Assembly (NCBI RefSeq): GCF_014192335.1
Contig: NZ_JACHXU010000005.1
Coordinates: forward strand, 349,842-413,841
Length of the DNA stretch: 64,000 bases
Direction: 5' to 3'
Source of the DNA: Aporhodopirellula rubra
GTDB taxonomy: Bacteria; Planctomycetota; Planctomycetia; Pirellulales; Pirellulaceae
Within the stretch, counting starts at the first letter, position 1; the number at the start of each line of letters is the position of its first letter. This document shows, piece after piece, positions 17,946 to 26,431 of the stretch. A program made the position numbers and the translations under genes. The notes under the pieces were generated by a model. It was not told the origin of the DNA. It did no database searches and saw only the letters and a program-made list of their open reading frames with translations.

Positions 17946-19160
17946 ATGCCCCGAGTTAATACCAAAGACTGGCAACCGGAATACGACGACCTATGGCCCA
18001 AACCAGAAGACGAATGGCTCTTGAGAGCGGCCCTTTCATCCCAACCCGACTTCGCTGAGCACTTTCTCATGTGGCGAAACGAGGCAGGCTACGCGAACTA
18101 CGACGAGATTGACTACACAACCTGCCGCATCCTCCCGATGGTTCTCAAGCAATTCTTAAGTGCCGGGCGGGACGATCCGTGGCTACCTAAAATGAAGGCC
18201 CTCCACCGATATCACTGGGTCACGACTAAATCGAAACAAAAACACCTCGTCAAACTGATAGACGCGTTTGACCAAGCCGGCATTCCGACATTGGTCCTCA
18301 AGGGAAATGCTCTGATTGCGGGCAAGTACTTTGACGATGCCGGCGAGCGTCCTCTGCATGACCTGGATGTCCTGATTCGGCCCGATGACGAGCCAGCCGC
18401 TGCCGAACGACTCCGATCAATGAATTGGACCGATCTCGGCGATGGGCCGCACGCTGAATTCCACGCCCGTGTTTGGCAGGCAGAAGATGGAGTGCAACTG
18501 GATCTGCACCGCAAACTATTACCTCCCCCGTATGCCTACATCGGTCTGGATGCATTGCTCCCCTCGTCCCGCAAAGAGTGTTTGAGCGGGATGGAAGTGA
18601 GGGTTCCCGACGCGACGCATCTTTTAATGCACTGCGTGGTGCACGGACGACTCTGTTGGGGCTCCGTGAAGCATCCCTTTTTGTGGGTGGCCGATGCGAT
18701 GCGAATCCTTCAACGATCCCCAGACGAGATTGATTGGAAACGGCTCAAGAGCGATGCTCAGAGATTCTCGATTCTTTTTGATGTTCGCGAATCGCTCGGA
18801 TACCTGCGTTCGCGATTCGACGCACCGATTCCATCTGATTGGCTAAACGAACTCACCGAAATCCCAATCAGCCGTAAAGAGATGCTGCCATTTTTCCGCT
18901 GGACCAACGGTCACGAAATCCACTCGCTCTTAGAACTCAAAGATTTCATGTATGCGGATTTCTTGTGTCATCAACAAATGCATAATCAAACACCGACCAC
19001 ACCTCGATTCATTCGATACGCTTGCCAGCGGTTCCATCGTTTGGCAACCAGTGACGCGGGGCGACGCCGAATCGGATTCCTAGGAACCAAGCTCCGCTAC
19101 GAAGGCCTGCTCGCGTCGATACGACGTCCTGACTATTTTCAATCGGCGATCGATTCATAA
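17946..19160 (+). CDS. NTP_transf_5-type nucleotidyltransferase family protein
   Basis: A 404-residue protein of the putative nucleotidyltransferase family seen beside HprK-like and PqqD proteins. The core lies around residues 110-200: GIPTLVLKGNALIAGKYFDDAGERPLHDLDVLIRP, in which LKG and the HDLDVLI aspartates are the expected nucleotide- and metal-binding residues. DGVQLDLHRKL follows, then HLLMHCVVHGRLCWG and LWVADAMRIL. It could transfer a nucleotide or act on a modified peptide; the real reaction is unknown for most members. It is divergent from the PqqD-kinase operon and followed by a methyltransferase and a membrane glycosyltransferase on the same strand. Confidence 0.83.
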   Translation: MPRVNTKDWQPEYDDLWPKPEDEWLLRAALSSQPDFAEHFLMWRNEAGYANYDEIDYTTCRILPMVLKQFLSAGRDDPWLPKMKALHRYHWVTTKSKQKHLVKLIDAFDQAGIPTLVLKGNALIAGKYFDDAGERPLHDLDVLIRPDDEPAAAERLRSMNWTDLGDGPHAEFHARVWQAEDGVQLDLHRKLLPPPYAYIGLDALLPSSRKECLSGMEVRVPDATHLLMHCVVHGRLCWGSVKHPFLWVADAMRILQRSPDEIDWKRLKSDAQRFSILFDVRESLGYLRSRFDAPIPSDWLNELTEIPISRKEMLPFFRWTNGHEIHSLLELKDFMYADFLCHQQMHNQTPTTPRFIRYACQRFHRLATSDAGRRRIGFLGTKLRYEGLLASIRRPDYFQSAIDS

Positions 19161-19218
19161 ACGACGATCAAAGAAACGTTCGACCCTATCAAGGCATTGA
19201 CATGCTGAAAAGGAACAC

Positions 19219-19986
19219 ATGAAGTTATTCAGCAAACGAATGCTAAGCCGATGGGGAATCCCATCATCGGCGAAATTGCTCAAACAGCTTCACCAGCTCG
19301 CCCATTCCCATGAAGCGGCAGGGTGCGCCGTCAACGCCCTGCAAACGGGTGAATTTTCCGATCAGTCGGGGCGTCATGAATCACTGGGCATCGTCAGAGT
19401 TCCCCTCGAACAAGCCGCTCTCCTCGCTTACCTGGCAAATCATTGCGACTCTGATTTATCAATCGAAGTCGGTTTTGGTATGGGAATGACCGCGGCCGTC
19501 ATTCTCGCGTCGCGAGCCCAAGCCGGTCGAATGTTTGATCACCGAATCCTCGATCCGTTCGGGTTACCCGGAAACGCGGGCAACCAAGTTCAGGATTTCC
19601 TTACGGATCAATTTGGAACGTCGTTTCGACGAGTTCGCAAACACTCTCAATTCGCAATGGCTGAAATGGCTGCGACCACACCTCCGTCGTCATCGTCATT
19701 CATTCATATTGACGGTGACCATCGATTTGACTCCGTCTTTACAGACTTTTTCATGGCGGACCGGATCCTAAAAGTTGGAGGGTTCATAGTCGTTGATGAT
19801 GCAAAGTTCCCCGCCATCGACACACTCACACAGTTCATCACGCACAATCGCTGTGACTACGAAGTCTCTCGGCTCGAGATCCCCAACACAGCCGTCTATC
19901 GCAAAGTCTCCAAGGATCAACGCAGTTGGGATCACTTCACCCCTTTCCCTGTTCCTCAAACGCAAAATTGGACATCCGTTGTTTAG
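19219..19986 (+). CDS. Class I SAM-dependent methyltransferase
   Basis: A 255-residue protein resembling the methyltransferase-24 group. The SAM-binding motif is LSIEVGFGMGMTAAVIL (~residues 88-104). An acidic strand-2 position sits in HRILDPFG, the motif SFIHIDGDHRFDSVFTDF follows (~160-177), then LKVGGFIVVDDAKFP. IDGDH and VVDDA are the hallmarks of this group, which includes cephalosporin-hydroxylase-like and O-methyltransferase enzymes acting on sugars. It starts at ATG 19219, 58 bases after the nucleotidyltransferase. The substrate is unknown; a sugar or glycan in this cluster is plausible. Confidence 0.82.
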   Translation: MKLFSKRMLSRWGIPSSAKLLKQLHQLAHSHEAAGCAVNALQTGEFSDQSGRHESLGIVRVPLEQAALLAYLANHCDSDLSIEVGFGMGMTAAVILASRAQAGRMFDHRILDPFGLPGNAGNQVQDFLTDQFGTSFRRVRKHSQFAMAEMAATTPPSSSSFIHIDGDHRFDSVFTDFFMADRILKVGGFIVVDDAKFPAIDTLTQFITHNRCDYEVSRLEIPNTAVYRKVSKDQRSWDHFTPFPVPQTQNWTSVV

Positions 19987-20229
19987 TCAATCTGTTGATG
20001 CCATGATCCAAACGAGCGGAGGAATTGAAAGCTCCATGCGATCGCGTCACACCAATCCGCCGACACCATGGGGAATCGAAATATCGGTTGAAACGGCCGC
20101 TGTCGTGGCCGCTGTCATGTCCACTTCCGCGTTCGATAGTCCTCGACTGGCTTGCCATTCACTGAGATCTGGTTTTACGTCTATGGACGCATGGACCATA
20201 AACGGATCGACTTCCAACCGGCCGAGCCC

Positions 20230-21531
20230 ATGACACTGCTCCTCGCCGCCCAGATCATCTTTGGCATCATCCTTTTCGTTGCCGTGTTCAATTCCGCTTG
20301 GGTTTTCTATCTGGCTACCGTCCTGACCCGCAGGAGGGCACTCCCCGACGACCAGCCACTCGGAAAAGCCGCAATCTTGCTGTCGCTTCGGGGAGCCGAC
20401 CCGAAACTAGCGAGCTGCCTCGATCGTCTGTTGACTCAAGACTATCCCGACTACGACGTGTTGGTGGTCGTGGACTCCAAAAGCGATCCCGCATGGCCGA
20501 TCGTTCAAGCCACAATTGAACGACACAATTGTGATCGCTTGCGAGTTTGGCCGCTGACGAATCGACGACGCACCTGCGGTTTAAAAAACAGTTCGCTGGT
20601 GCAGTTACTCGATGAGATTGATGAATCACATCAGGTGATCGCGCTGGCCGACGCCGACCTTGAAAGCCATCCGACGTGGCTTCGTGAACTCGTTGCCCCG
20701 CTTTCCGAACCACACGTGGGAGTTACATTCGGCAATCGCTGGTTCTTACCCGACAGACTGAATACGGGCTCGCTGGTTCGGCAAGTTTGGAACGGCCCCG
20801 GATTGATCGTCATGTCGTTTTTCAAGATCCCGTGGGCGGGGTCCATGGCGATTAAGAAGTCTCTCGTCGATTCCGGCGACATCCGCGAAAGGTTGGCAAC
20901 ATCCATTGTCGACGACGGCCCCGTTCGCGTCATTGCAAAACAACAAGGGCTGAAAACCGTTTTCGTGCCCTCCTTAATCATGGCCAACCGTGAAGCCTGC
21001 GACCTTCGATTTGCATACAGCTTTATTCGTCGACAACTCACGTGGACACGCACGTACTTTTCCCGCCTGTGGATCCCATTAGTTGCCTACCACCTTTTCG
21101 CCACCTCCGCATCCGCCGTCGCGCAAGTCGTCGCCGTGTTCGGACTGATCAAAGGCGATCATCTGTCCGCTGCGTTGGGAGTCATAGGATTTTTCATTTC
21201 CCTGACCACCTCGGTCCTGCATCATCTCACGATTGATTGGTGTGCCAGGCGCGCTGTCGCCGCGCAAGGCGAACGGGCACCTCGCGTCACGGTGGGTGAG
21301 TTCCTTCGCCTTCCTTTTAATCTTTCGTTGGCAGCACTCATCGGACTTCTGGCCTCGTTTGTTGCGACGTTCGCACGCCGAATCGTCTGGCGAGGGGTCA
21401 CCTACGAGATTCGGGGCCCATGGAACATAAGACTCCTCGGCGAGAACAACGCCAACTGGCAATCTGCCCCCGCTCCAACGGATAGTCTTGCTGATGGAGC
21501 GATGGAACATGCCGCGAATGAGTCTCTCTAA
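20230..21531 (+). CDS. Membrane-anchored GT2/GT21-like glycosyltransferase
   Basis: A 433-residue protein from ATG 20230; ATG 20191 is an alternative. An N-terminal transmembrane helix (~1-30) precedes the catalytic domain: GKAAILLSLRGADP, DYDVLVVVDSKSDP, LADADLESHPTWL (the DxD site) and, later, TSIVDDGPVRVIAK and RRQLTWTRTYFSRLW, a Q-x-x-RW-like acceptor motif. Four further hydrophobic helices follow to the C-terminus. The layout resembles ceramide-glucosyltransferase-like GT21 and HpnI-type enzymes that glycosylate lipids. The acceptor may therefore be a lipid. It ends the + strand arm of the cluster. Confidence 0.82.
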   Translation: MTLLLAAQIIFGIILFVAVFNSAWVFYLATVLTRRRALPDDQPLGKAAILLSLRGADPKLASCLDRLLTQDYPDYDVLVVVDSKSDPAWPIVQATIERHNCDRLRVWPLTNRRRTCGLKNSSLVQLLDEIDESHQVIALADADLESHPTWLRELVAPLSEPHVGVTFGNRWFLPDRLNTGSLVRQVWNGPGLIVMSFFKIPWAGSMAIKKSLVDSGDIRERLATSIVDDGPVRVIAKQQGLKTVFVPSLIMANREACDLRFAYSFIRRQLTWTRTYFSRLWIPLVAYHLFATSASAVAQVVAVFGLIKGDHLSAALGVIGFFISLTTSVLHHLTIDWCARRAVAAQGERAPRVTVGEFLRLPFNLSLAALIGLLASFVATFARRIVWRGVTYEIRGPWNIRLLGENNANWQSAPAPTDSLADGAMEHAANESL

Positions 21532-21842
21532 ACAAACGAGGCCACCTTACAGCGCGACCAACGTCGCCAGTGAGCCCGGCTCAGCATCTCGACTATCAAC
21601 GTGACGCATCGACTTAGTCTGCCGGTGCCCCCTGGGTTCGCACCTACGACAGTTCAGACGTGACGGAACGGAATCATGCCTCGTCATCCGATCGTCAATC
21701 GTTGACGTCACCCACACAAAACCCGCATTTGAGTTGCAAACACTCACGGCACATCACATCGTCCGATCGGCCCTGACACCTGTTAAGATTGAGGCTACTT
21801 TGCGCACAATCACTTAACCGATTTCGTTTTCGATCTAGCATC
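21532..21842. other. Intergenic region, nothing recognised
   Basis: About 310 bases between the membrane glycosyltransferase and the macrodomain-like gene. No plausible coding frame, strong hairpin or repeat was noticed. The promoter of the downstream gene is presumably here. Confidence 0.4.
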
Positions 21843-22847
21843 ATGACATGGTTCCATCGACTCACCGGCGTCGACGAAAACACTCCCGATCAAGTTCGCC
21901 AAGAACTACAGATTGAAGACGGTCGGCTCGTTTGCCCAAACGGCAACCGTTTCTGTTTCGGTCGGTTGGAAACGCCGAAATTGTCGGAACTCCGAAACGC
22001 GGTGGAACATATCGAACCAATAGGGCGACCTTCCACGATTAGAGAAGTCGTTGCCGACGTCCGAACGTTGCACTGTGATCGGAGGAATGAGAATGCGCTT
22101 TTCCAGGTCGCCTCACAATTCAACTTGCTGGAAATGACTGGTCCCTCGGTGACGCCAGAACGCGGTGTCGGGATTTATGAAGCCGATCCGACGCAAGGGC
22201 CCGCATGCGCGATCGCGTGCGGCGCAGGCACCATTTATCGCAACTACTTCGTTCCCGTCGACGGCTCGGTTGGCCAGTCCATGGACAAACAGATTGACTG
22301 TTCATCCGACCTCGGTTTGCATTTGGGCAACCAGACCGGTGAGAAATGGACGATGCGGAATGGCTATCTGTTACCGACAGTCGAAGGGCTTCATCAAACC
22401 ACGAGGCGACTCGAAGAGGCGACAGAAACCGAACTCGACGAACTGCGGGGTGAGCTGCGAATCGGCCTCCAGTGGCAGACCGATGTGACACTGGCCGATG
22501 CCACGCACAAAGTCAGCCAGGCCTATTGTTCGGCTCTGCCGGTAGCGTATGGTTGCGGGGCGACCGATCAATGGAGCCCGTTCGCACAACTGATACTCGA
22601 CGCAGCGTACGAAGCGACACTTTGCGCCGGTGTGCTCAACGCAGCTCAAACGGGAGTCAACACGATCTACCTAACGCTGCTGGGCGGAGGCGTGTTTGGG
22701 AACCGTGACTCCTGGATCACCCGAGCAATCGAACGCGCCTGCTACAAATTGCCGGGACGAGGCCTCGACCTACGCTGCGTTTCCGTTGTCTTATCCAACC
22801 CTGAAGTATCCGATCTGGTAGATCGACTCAACGCAAACATGATTTAG
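21843..22847 (+). CDS. Macrodomain-like conserved protein
   Basis: A 334-residue cytosolic protein from ATG 21843 with no signal peptide. It has FQVASQFNLLEM (~84), GVGIYEADPTQGPACAIACG (~103), AGTIYRNYF and, near the end, AAQTGVNTIYLTLLGGGVFGN (~265) followed by WITRAIERA. A glycine-rich LLGGGVFGN loop close to a helix that resembles W..AI.RA suggests an ADP-ribose-binding macro-like fold. The function is not known to me. Adjacent genes (thiamine-binding protein, FKBP) give no pathway. The fold assignment is tentative; that the gene is real is near certain from its length and homogeneous coding. Confidence 0.7.
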   Translation: MTWFHRLTGVDENTPDQVRQELQIEDGRLVCPNGNRFCFGRLETPKLSELRNAVEHIEPIGRPSTIREVVADVRTLHCDRRNENALFQVASQFNLLEMTGPSVTPERGVGIYEADPTQGPACAIACGAGTIYRNYFVPVDGSVGQSMDKQIDCSSDLGLHLGNQTGEKWTMRNGYLLPTVEGLHQTTRRLEEATETELDELRGELRIGLQWQTDVTLADATHKVSQAYCSALPVAYGCGATDQWSPFAQLILDAAYEATLCAGVLNAAQTGVNTIYLTLLGGGVFGNRDSWITRAIERACYKLPGRGLDLRCVSVVLSNPEVSDLVDRLNANMI

Positions 22848-22907
22848 CGACCGCCGTCCGAGTACCTGCCAGAGCAACTCTCTTGCGATGCGGTGGTCCC
22901 CGATCTT

Positions 22908-23207
22908 TCAGATTTCCTTCTCTATCACGCTATCGATCTTGTCTTGCATGGATTGCTCGCGGTCGGTGCGTGTTCCCACTTTGATGCTGGTCGTGATTCG
23001 GGGGGCACCAAGGGCGTGAACGCGTTCGTGGCAACGTTTGATTGCCGCAAAAACATCGTCCCAGTCGCCCTCAATGTTCGTGCCGTAGGCGTGCAGTTGG
23101 TGTTCCAGTCCGGCTTCCTGCAAGACCTTCTGACACTCGGCGACATACCTGCCTACGGATACTCCCACGCCCATCGGGACGACGCACAAATCGACAATGA
23201 CATTCAT
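22908..23207 (-). CDS. MTH1187-family thiamine-binding protein
   Basis: A 99-residue single-domain protein from ATG 23207, the usual length for the MTH1187/YqgV family. It starts MNVIVDLCVVPMGVG with the conserved VPMG motif, then YVAECQKVLQEAGLEHQLHAYGTNIEGDWDDV and ends with the helix of a ferredoxin-like fold. The TxIEGxWDEV-type motif is characteristic. Family members bind thiamine in homotetramers. It is convergent with the macrodomain-like gene and divergent from the FKBP gene. Confidence 0.9.
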   Translation of the reverse strand: MNVIVDLCVVPMGVGVSVGRYVAECQKVLQEAGLEHQLHAYGTNIEGDWDDVFAAIKRCHERVHALGAPRITTSIKVGTRTDREQSMQDKIDSVIEKEI

Positions 23208-23494
23208 CTCTGTGGATTCCTCACTTTTCGGTTCGGTCAGTTGTTGCACCAACGAGTTTAAACTCTCGGATCACGAACAGCAGTGGGCTGGCAATAGATT
23301 ACCCTACCGCCACAGATTCCTCCCGCATGCCGCTCGGAATCAATCTCCGGCGTTCGCAGAATCGTTTAGTAAATAACGGACTTTCGACGATTGCCGGGTT
23401 TCGCTAACCTCCCCACCGCAGAACGATGCGAGGTTCACTTCCGGTGAGCGTAATGAATTGATGCAGGATGCGAGACGATAACGTTGGAGCGGAA

Positions 23495-24031
23495 ATGAAG
23501 ACTCGGTTGCCATGGTGCCTTTTATGCCTCCTATTCATCGTTCCGGGCTGTCGGTCCACGGCGCCACCCAGCCCAGAGATTTCGGCTGATCTGGCGTCGC
23601 CGGATGTGACGACAGCGAAATGGAAACCGGTTTCGTTTGTCGACAAGCCAGACCTCCAGGCCGGAACGGGTTCGATGGACGCAACCGTCCCACCTGAATT
23701 CTCGGAAACCGCGTCAGGACTGAAATATCGCGTTCTGCGGAACTCCGACGGGCGCAAGCCAACGTCCGCGAGCACAGTGACGGTCCACTACCGCGGATGG
23801 CTCAATAGTGGAAAAGTGTTCGACAGCTCGTACGAGCGTGGTGAACCGACCACATTCCCATTGAAAAGCGTCATCGCTGGCTGGACCGAAGGGATGCAAC
23901 TCGTTGGCGAAGGCGGGATGATCGAACTGTGGGTTCCCTCCCGGCTCGGCTACGGCGAACGCGGATCCCCCGGCTCCATTCCAGCTCACTCGAATCTTCA
24001 CTTCATCGTCGAACTCGTGAGCGTCGACTAA
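23495..24031 (+). CDS. FKBP-type peptidyl-prolyl isomerase lipoprotein
   Basis: A 178-residue lipoprotein from ATG 23495 with GGAGCGG upstream. A short hydrophobic signal ends in the lipobox-like IVPGC (Cys18), so it is probably anchored to a membrane. The FKBP domain covers residues ~80-178: SGLKYRVLRNSDG, VTVHYRGWLNSGKVFDSSYERG, VIAGWTEGMQLVGEGG, WVPSRLGYGERGSPGSIPAHSNLHFIVEL. All the usual active-site positions (Y, D, V-I-x-GW, Y, I, F) are present. It would speed proline isomerisation in exported proteins. Confidence 0.93.
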   Translation: MKTRLPWCLLCLLFIVPGCRSTAPPSPEISADLASPDVTTAKWKPVSFVDKPDLQAGTGSMDATVPPEFSETASGLKYRVLRNSDGRKPTSASTVTVHYRGWLNSGKVFDSSYERGEPTTFPLKSVIAGWTEGMQLVGEGGMIELWVPSRLGYGERGSPGSIPAHSNLHFIVELVSVD

Positions 24032-24045
24032 AACGCCGGCGGCGC

Positions 24046-24519
24046 TTAAACCGGTTCTGAAACAACAGCAGGGCCCGAGTACTCACTGCCGATCGTACTG
24101 AGAAGCGTCTGCGGCTTAAATCCTTGACCGTAGCTCAGGTGATAGCGTCCAGAACTGTTGAGAACATCCTGCACGAATTCACTACACCGCGTTCGACCAT
24201 CGGGCTTCGAATTCCGCCAAAAGTAGTTCTTAAGACCATACGGCTCCCCAATCTGCAATTCGGCATACGGCATCGCCATCACCGCGAGTTCGGCCGGCTT
24301 GCCGGGGAGGTGTTCAAACTGCTGCGGCGAAACCTTCTTGACGTGCCATAGGTCGGTCGCGTTGTTCGGGCCGTAGAACTTGTGGCCGGCTCCTTCTTTC
24401 CAGACATAGAACGCCCATTCGTGAGCGCCCATGAAATCGTTGCGCGTCATGACAGGATGCCGTCCTTTGCCGAAACAAACGATCCATGCAGGTGCAATCC
24501 ATCCGCCACGCTGTCCCAA
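24046..24519 (-). pseudogene. Chimeric debris: DNA methylase fragment joined to another gene's end
   Basis: A 157-codon frame that reads as two unrelated fragments. Residues ~20-82 (VMTRNDFMGAHEWAFYVWKEGAGHKFYGPNN, then DLWHVKKV, EHLPGKPAELAVMAM) match the C-terminal part of DNA-modification adenine/cytosine methylases, where an HE...YGWK block and a KP-EL block occur. The rest (PYAELQIGEPYGLKNYFW, RTRCSEFVQDVLN) looks like the end of a permuted papain-like (YiiX/NlpC type) protein, with CSEFV as its Cys-containing motif. No N-terminal half of a methylase and no catalytic DPPY is present. The most likely reading is non-functional rearrangement debris; expression of the short frame cannot be excluded. 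Confidence 0.55.
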
Positions 24520-24728
24520 GTTCGCGACTGAACTCGCGTGTGGGAATCCCCGTGATGCCGGCCTTCATGTGCAGCGAGGTGGGTGGTCGTAATCAAACAC
24601 AGCAGGCTCGCAACCGTCGCAATGAATGAGCGAGATTCATGAGCATGGCACTCTCCTGGAACACGTAGTGGATGATCATCAGCGTTGTTTTCGATGCTCG
24701 CGTTGCCGGCTCGCGAAGCCGATCGCAT
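24447..24728 (-). pseudogene. N-terminal fragment of a secreted protein
   Basis: A 93-codon frame that partly overlaps the methylase-like fragment in another frame. Its middle has a hydrophobic signal-like stretch (FIATVASLLCLITTTHLAAHEG), then SRTWDSVADGLHLHGSFVSAKDG, which resembles the first domain of planctomycete secreted proteins of the TWTSADG...VEGxFVAAxDG type. It ends directly after this, so it is a truncated N-terminus. It seems to be fused to the debris at 24046-24519 by a rearrangement at about 24450-24480. Confidence 0.45.
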
Positions 24729-24851
24729 TCATCAATTTGTCACCGATGAGATGAGGTAGACTACCAATCCACACGTTCAGTGCAACAATGCCTCAATTCG
24801 CGGTGATGCACAAATCCTGGTAGTGCACGGGCCAACGATTAGGAGTAAGAG

Positions 24852-25172
24852 TTGACGAAAAGAGAGATGGATCAAAAGGCGGCGATCATGATCGTCATCG
24901 ACCACTTCGGCGACATTTCACCAGGCACGAAGTGCTCTGCTGTGTTTTTTGACATGGAAAGGATTCGCCGGGAAAAGGAATTCTACGCAAAGCTGTACAG
25001 CGAGAACGGCGTGCATGATTTGGAAATCTTGCAAGCAATGGTGGCGGCAAACGTGCCCGACGAACCCTATTGGCTAGTCTCCCTGAAAACCAGCAATGCT
25101 GTGACGAGAGACGTCACTCGCCTGCACCGCGTGGACGACCGCACCGGAAAGATCATCCCTGATCCTGCCTAA
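24852..25172 (+). CDS. Hypothetical small protein
   Basis: A 106-residue soluble protein without signal peptide or recognised domain. TTG 24852 has an AGGAG 6 bases upstream (24841-24845) and is the likely start; ATG 24867 is the alternative. The N-terminal half is charged and helical (MDMERIRREKEFYAKLYSE-like), the C-terminal half is probably beta (EPYWLVSLKTSN, TRLHRVDDRTGKI). The last codons and stop lie in an exact 17-base tandem duplication. Function unknown. Confidence 0.6.
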   Translation: MTKREMDQKAAIMIVIDHFGDISPGTKCSAVFFDMERIRREKEFYAKLYSENGVHDLEILQAMVAANVPDEPYWLVSLKTSNAVTRDVTRLHRVDDRTGKIIPDPA

Positions 25173-25191
25173 GCCCTGATCCTGCCTAAGC
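25158..25191. repeat. Exact 17-bp tandem duplication
   Basis: CCTGATCCTGCCTAAGC is present twice in direct succession at 25158-25174 and 25175-25191. It duplicates the last codons and stop of the preceding gene, so it does not alter the protein. It looks like a recent slippage event. Confidence 0.9.
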
Positions 25192-25382
25192 ATGGCGAAG
25201 CAGAATCCGCCTCGGTGATCGATATCTTGGCCAGTCAGTTTCACGCCGCGTCCGGACGGTGACGAGCGTTGACCGGCCCATCAGCGACCTCGTCCCAACA
25301 ACCGTTTTTTGCGTTCATTCATCGCCTCGGTTTGCTTTTAACGACCGTATTTATTCTGTTGTTTCGCTTCCCCCTTGCCTTA

Positions 25383-25397
25383 CCTGTACTATACAGG
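25383..25397. promoter_or_regulatory. Candidate MarR operator upstream of the DoxX-MarR-MBL operon
   Basis: A palindrome CCTGTA-CTA-TACAGG at 25383-25397, flanked by TTGCCT on the left and CAA on the right, lies ~110 bases before the first gene of an operon whose second gene is a MarR regulator. MarR proteins commonly bind such near-perfect palindromes of 15-20 bases in their own promoter. The spacer 25173-25508 is otherwise without a gene. Identity as an operator is inference from position and symmetry. Confidence 0.45.
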
Positions 25398-25508
25398 CAA
25401 TCAAATTTAGGGAATTGAGCCTTTTGCGTTAAGTGAACTCCCCCGCCCGTTCACTCGAATCCAGCTCGTTCCACCAGACCCTGTTCAACTAAACCTCGGA
25501 GACGTGTC

Positions 25509-25985
25509 TTGCCAAACGAAAAGCGGACCATTCGACTCCCCCGTGTCGCGATCGTCGTGCGGATACTCTTCGCACTGTTTCTTTTTGGCACCGGGCTCAT
25601 GACGATGAGATTTGCCGTCAACGGCTACCCCGTCACGGAAACACCTGATGATGTCGGTCGATTCATGATGGCACTCGAAACGACCGGTTATCTGATTTTC
25701 TGGGTTGGCCTCTTCAAGACCATAACGGGCGGACTGATGTTCTTCCCACGGACAGCGCCCCTCGCCGTCCTGATGTCGTTGCCCTATGCCTTCAATATTT
25801 TGCTGTATGTGACCTTTTTTGCGCATCAATTCCTCGCCATCGGGCTTCCCGATTTCGCGGCATGCGTTCTGCTGATTTACTGCTACTTCGATTGGTATCG
25901 CCCGATCTTTTCCGGGCCGCAAAAGCTTACGCACAACGCAACCGCGTCGGTTCACGATACGTCGGGAGGCATCAATGCACTTTGA
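25509..25985 (+). CDS. DoxX-like membrane protein
   Basis: A 158-residue inner-membrane protein of four hydrophobic helices, starting at TTG 25509 with GGAG about 8 bases upstream. Features are VRILFALFLFGTGLMTM, VGLFKTITGGLMFFP, RTAPLAVLMSLPYAFNILLY and ACVLLIYCYFDWYRPI, the pattern of DoxX/DoxD-like proteins. Members are often regulated by MarR and linked to thiol or quinone stress. The gene overlaps the next one (MarR) by 11 bases, so they form an operon. Function of this copy is unknown. Confidence 0.8.
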   Translation: MPNEKRTIRLPRVAIVVRILFALFLFGTGLMTMRFAVNGYPVTETPDDVGRFMMALETTGYLIFWVGLFKTITGGLMFFPRTAPLAVLMSLPYAFNILLYVTFFAHQFLAIGLPDFAACVLLIYCYFDWYRPIFSGPQKLTHNATASVHDTSGGINAL

Positions 25986-26421
25986 TTCAGAATCCTCGCC
26001 CGGATTCGCCATCGGGCGAGTTGCTTATTTGATTCGCACTTCCATGGCGGCTGAACTGAAGAAAGCCGGTTGGCCGTTCTCGCCCGAGGAAACGCAGACA
26101 CTGATCAGTTTGCTCGATGCCGGCGAGCCGCTCAGCATGAACGAATTGGCATCGCTAATGATTCGCGATCCCACGACAGTCAAACGACAATTGGATCGGC
26201 TTGTCGAAAATCAGTTTGTACAACGGACGACATCGAGCAAAGACGCTCGCAGCGTGATGATCAGTTTGACTCGCGTTGGCGAACAGAAGCTGAAAAGGGT
26301 CCTCCCATTGTTGGATGACTTACGAAAAACGGCGTTGAAAGGAATTCCAAAATCAGAGTTACACACAACGCAAAACGTTCTGCGAAAGATGCAGAAGAAC
26401 CTAACTAATCACCTCACATAG
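25975..26421 (+). CDS. MarR-family transcriptional regulator
   Basis: A 148-residue winged-helix repressor. The recognition region is LSMNELASLMIRDPTTVKRQLDRLVENQFVQRTTSSKDARSVMISLTRVGEQ (about residues 50-105), with the conserved wing Asp-Ala-Arg-Ser. It probably represses its own operon (DoxX-like gene upstream, metallo-hydrolase downstream) by binding the palindrome at 25383-25397 and is relieved by a small ligand. It differs from the two MarR paralogues at 29.9 and 40.2 kb. Confidence 0.92.
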   Translation: MHFDSESSPGFAIGRVAYLIRTSMAAELKKAGWPFSPEETQTLISLLDAGEPLSMNELASLMIRDPTTVKRQLDRLVENQFVQRTTSSKDARSVMISLTRVGEQKLKRVLPLLDDLRKTALKGIPKSELHTTQNVLRKMQKNLTNHLT

Positions 26422-26431
26422 GCCCAATCTG

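Noticed and set aside
19937..20158. 73-codon - strand frame between methyltransferase and glycosyltransferase as a precursor peptide
   Set aside because: It overlaps the methyltransferase 3' end, has no leader/core division, and composition gives no support.
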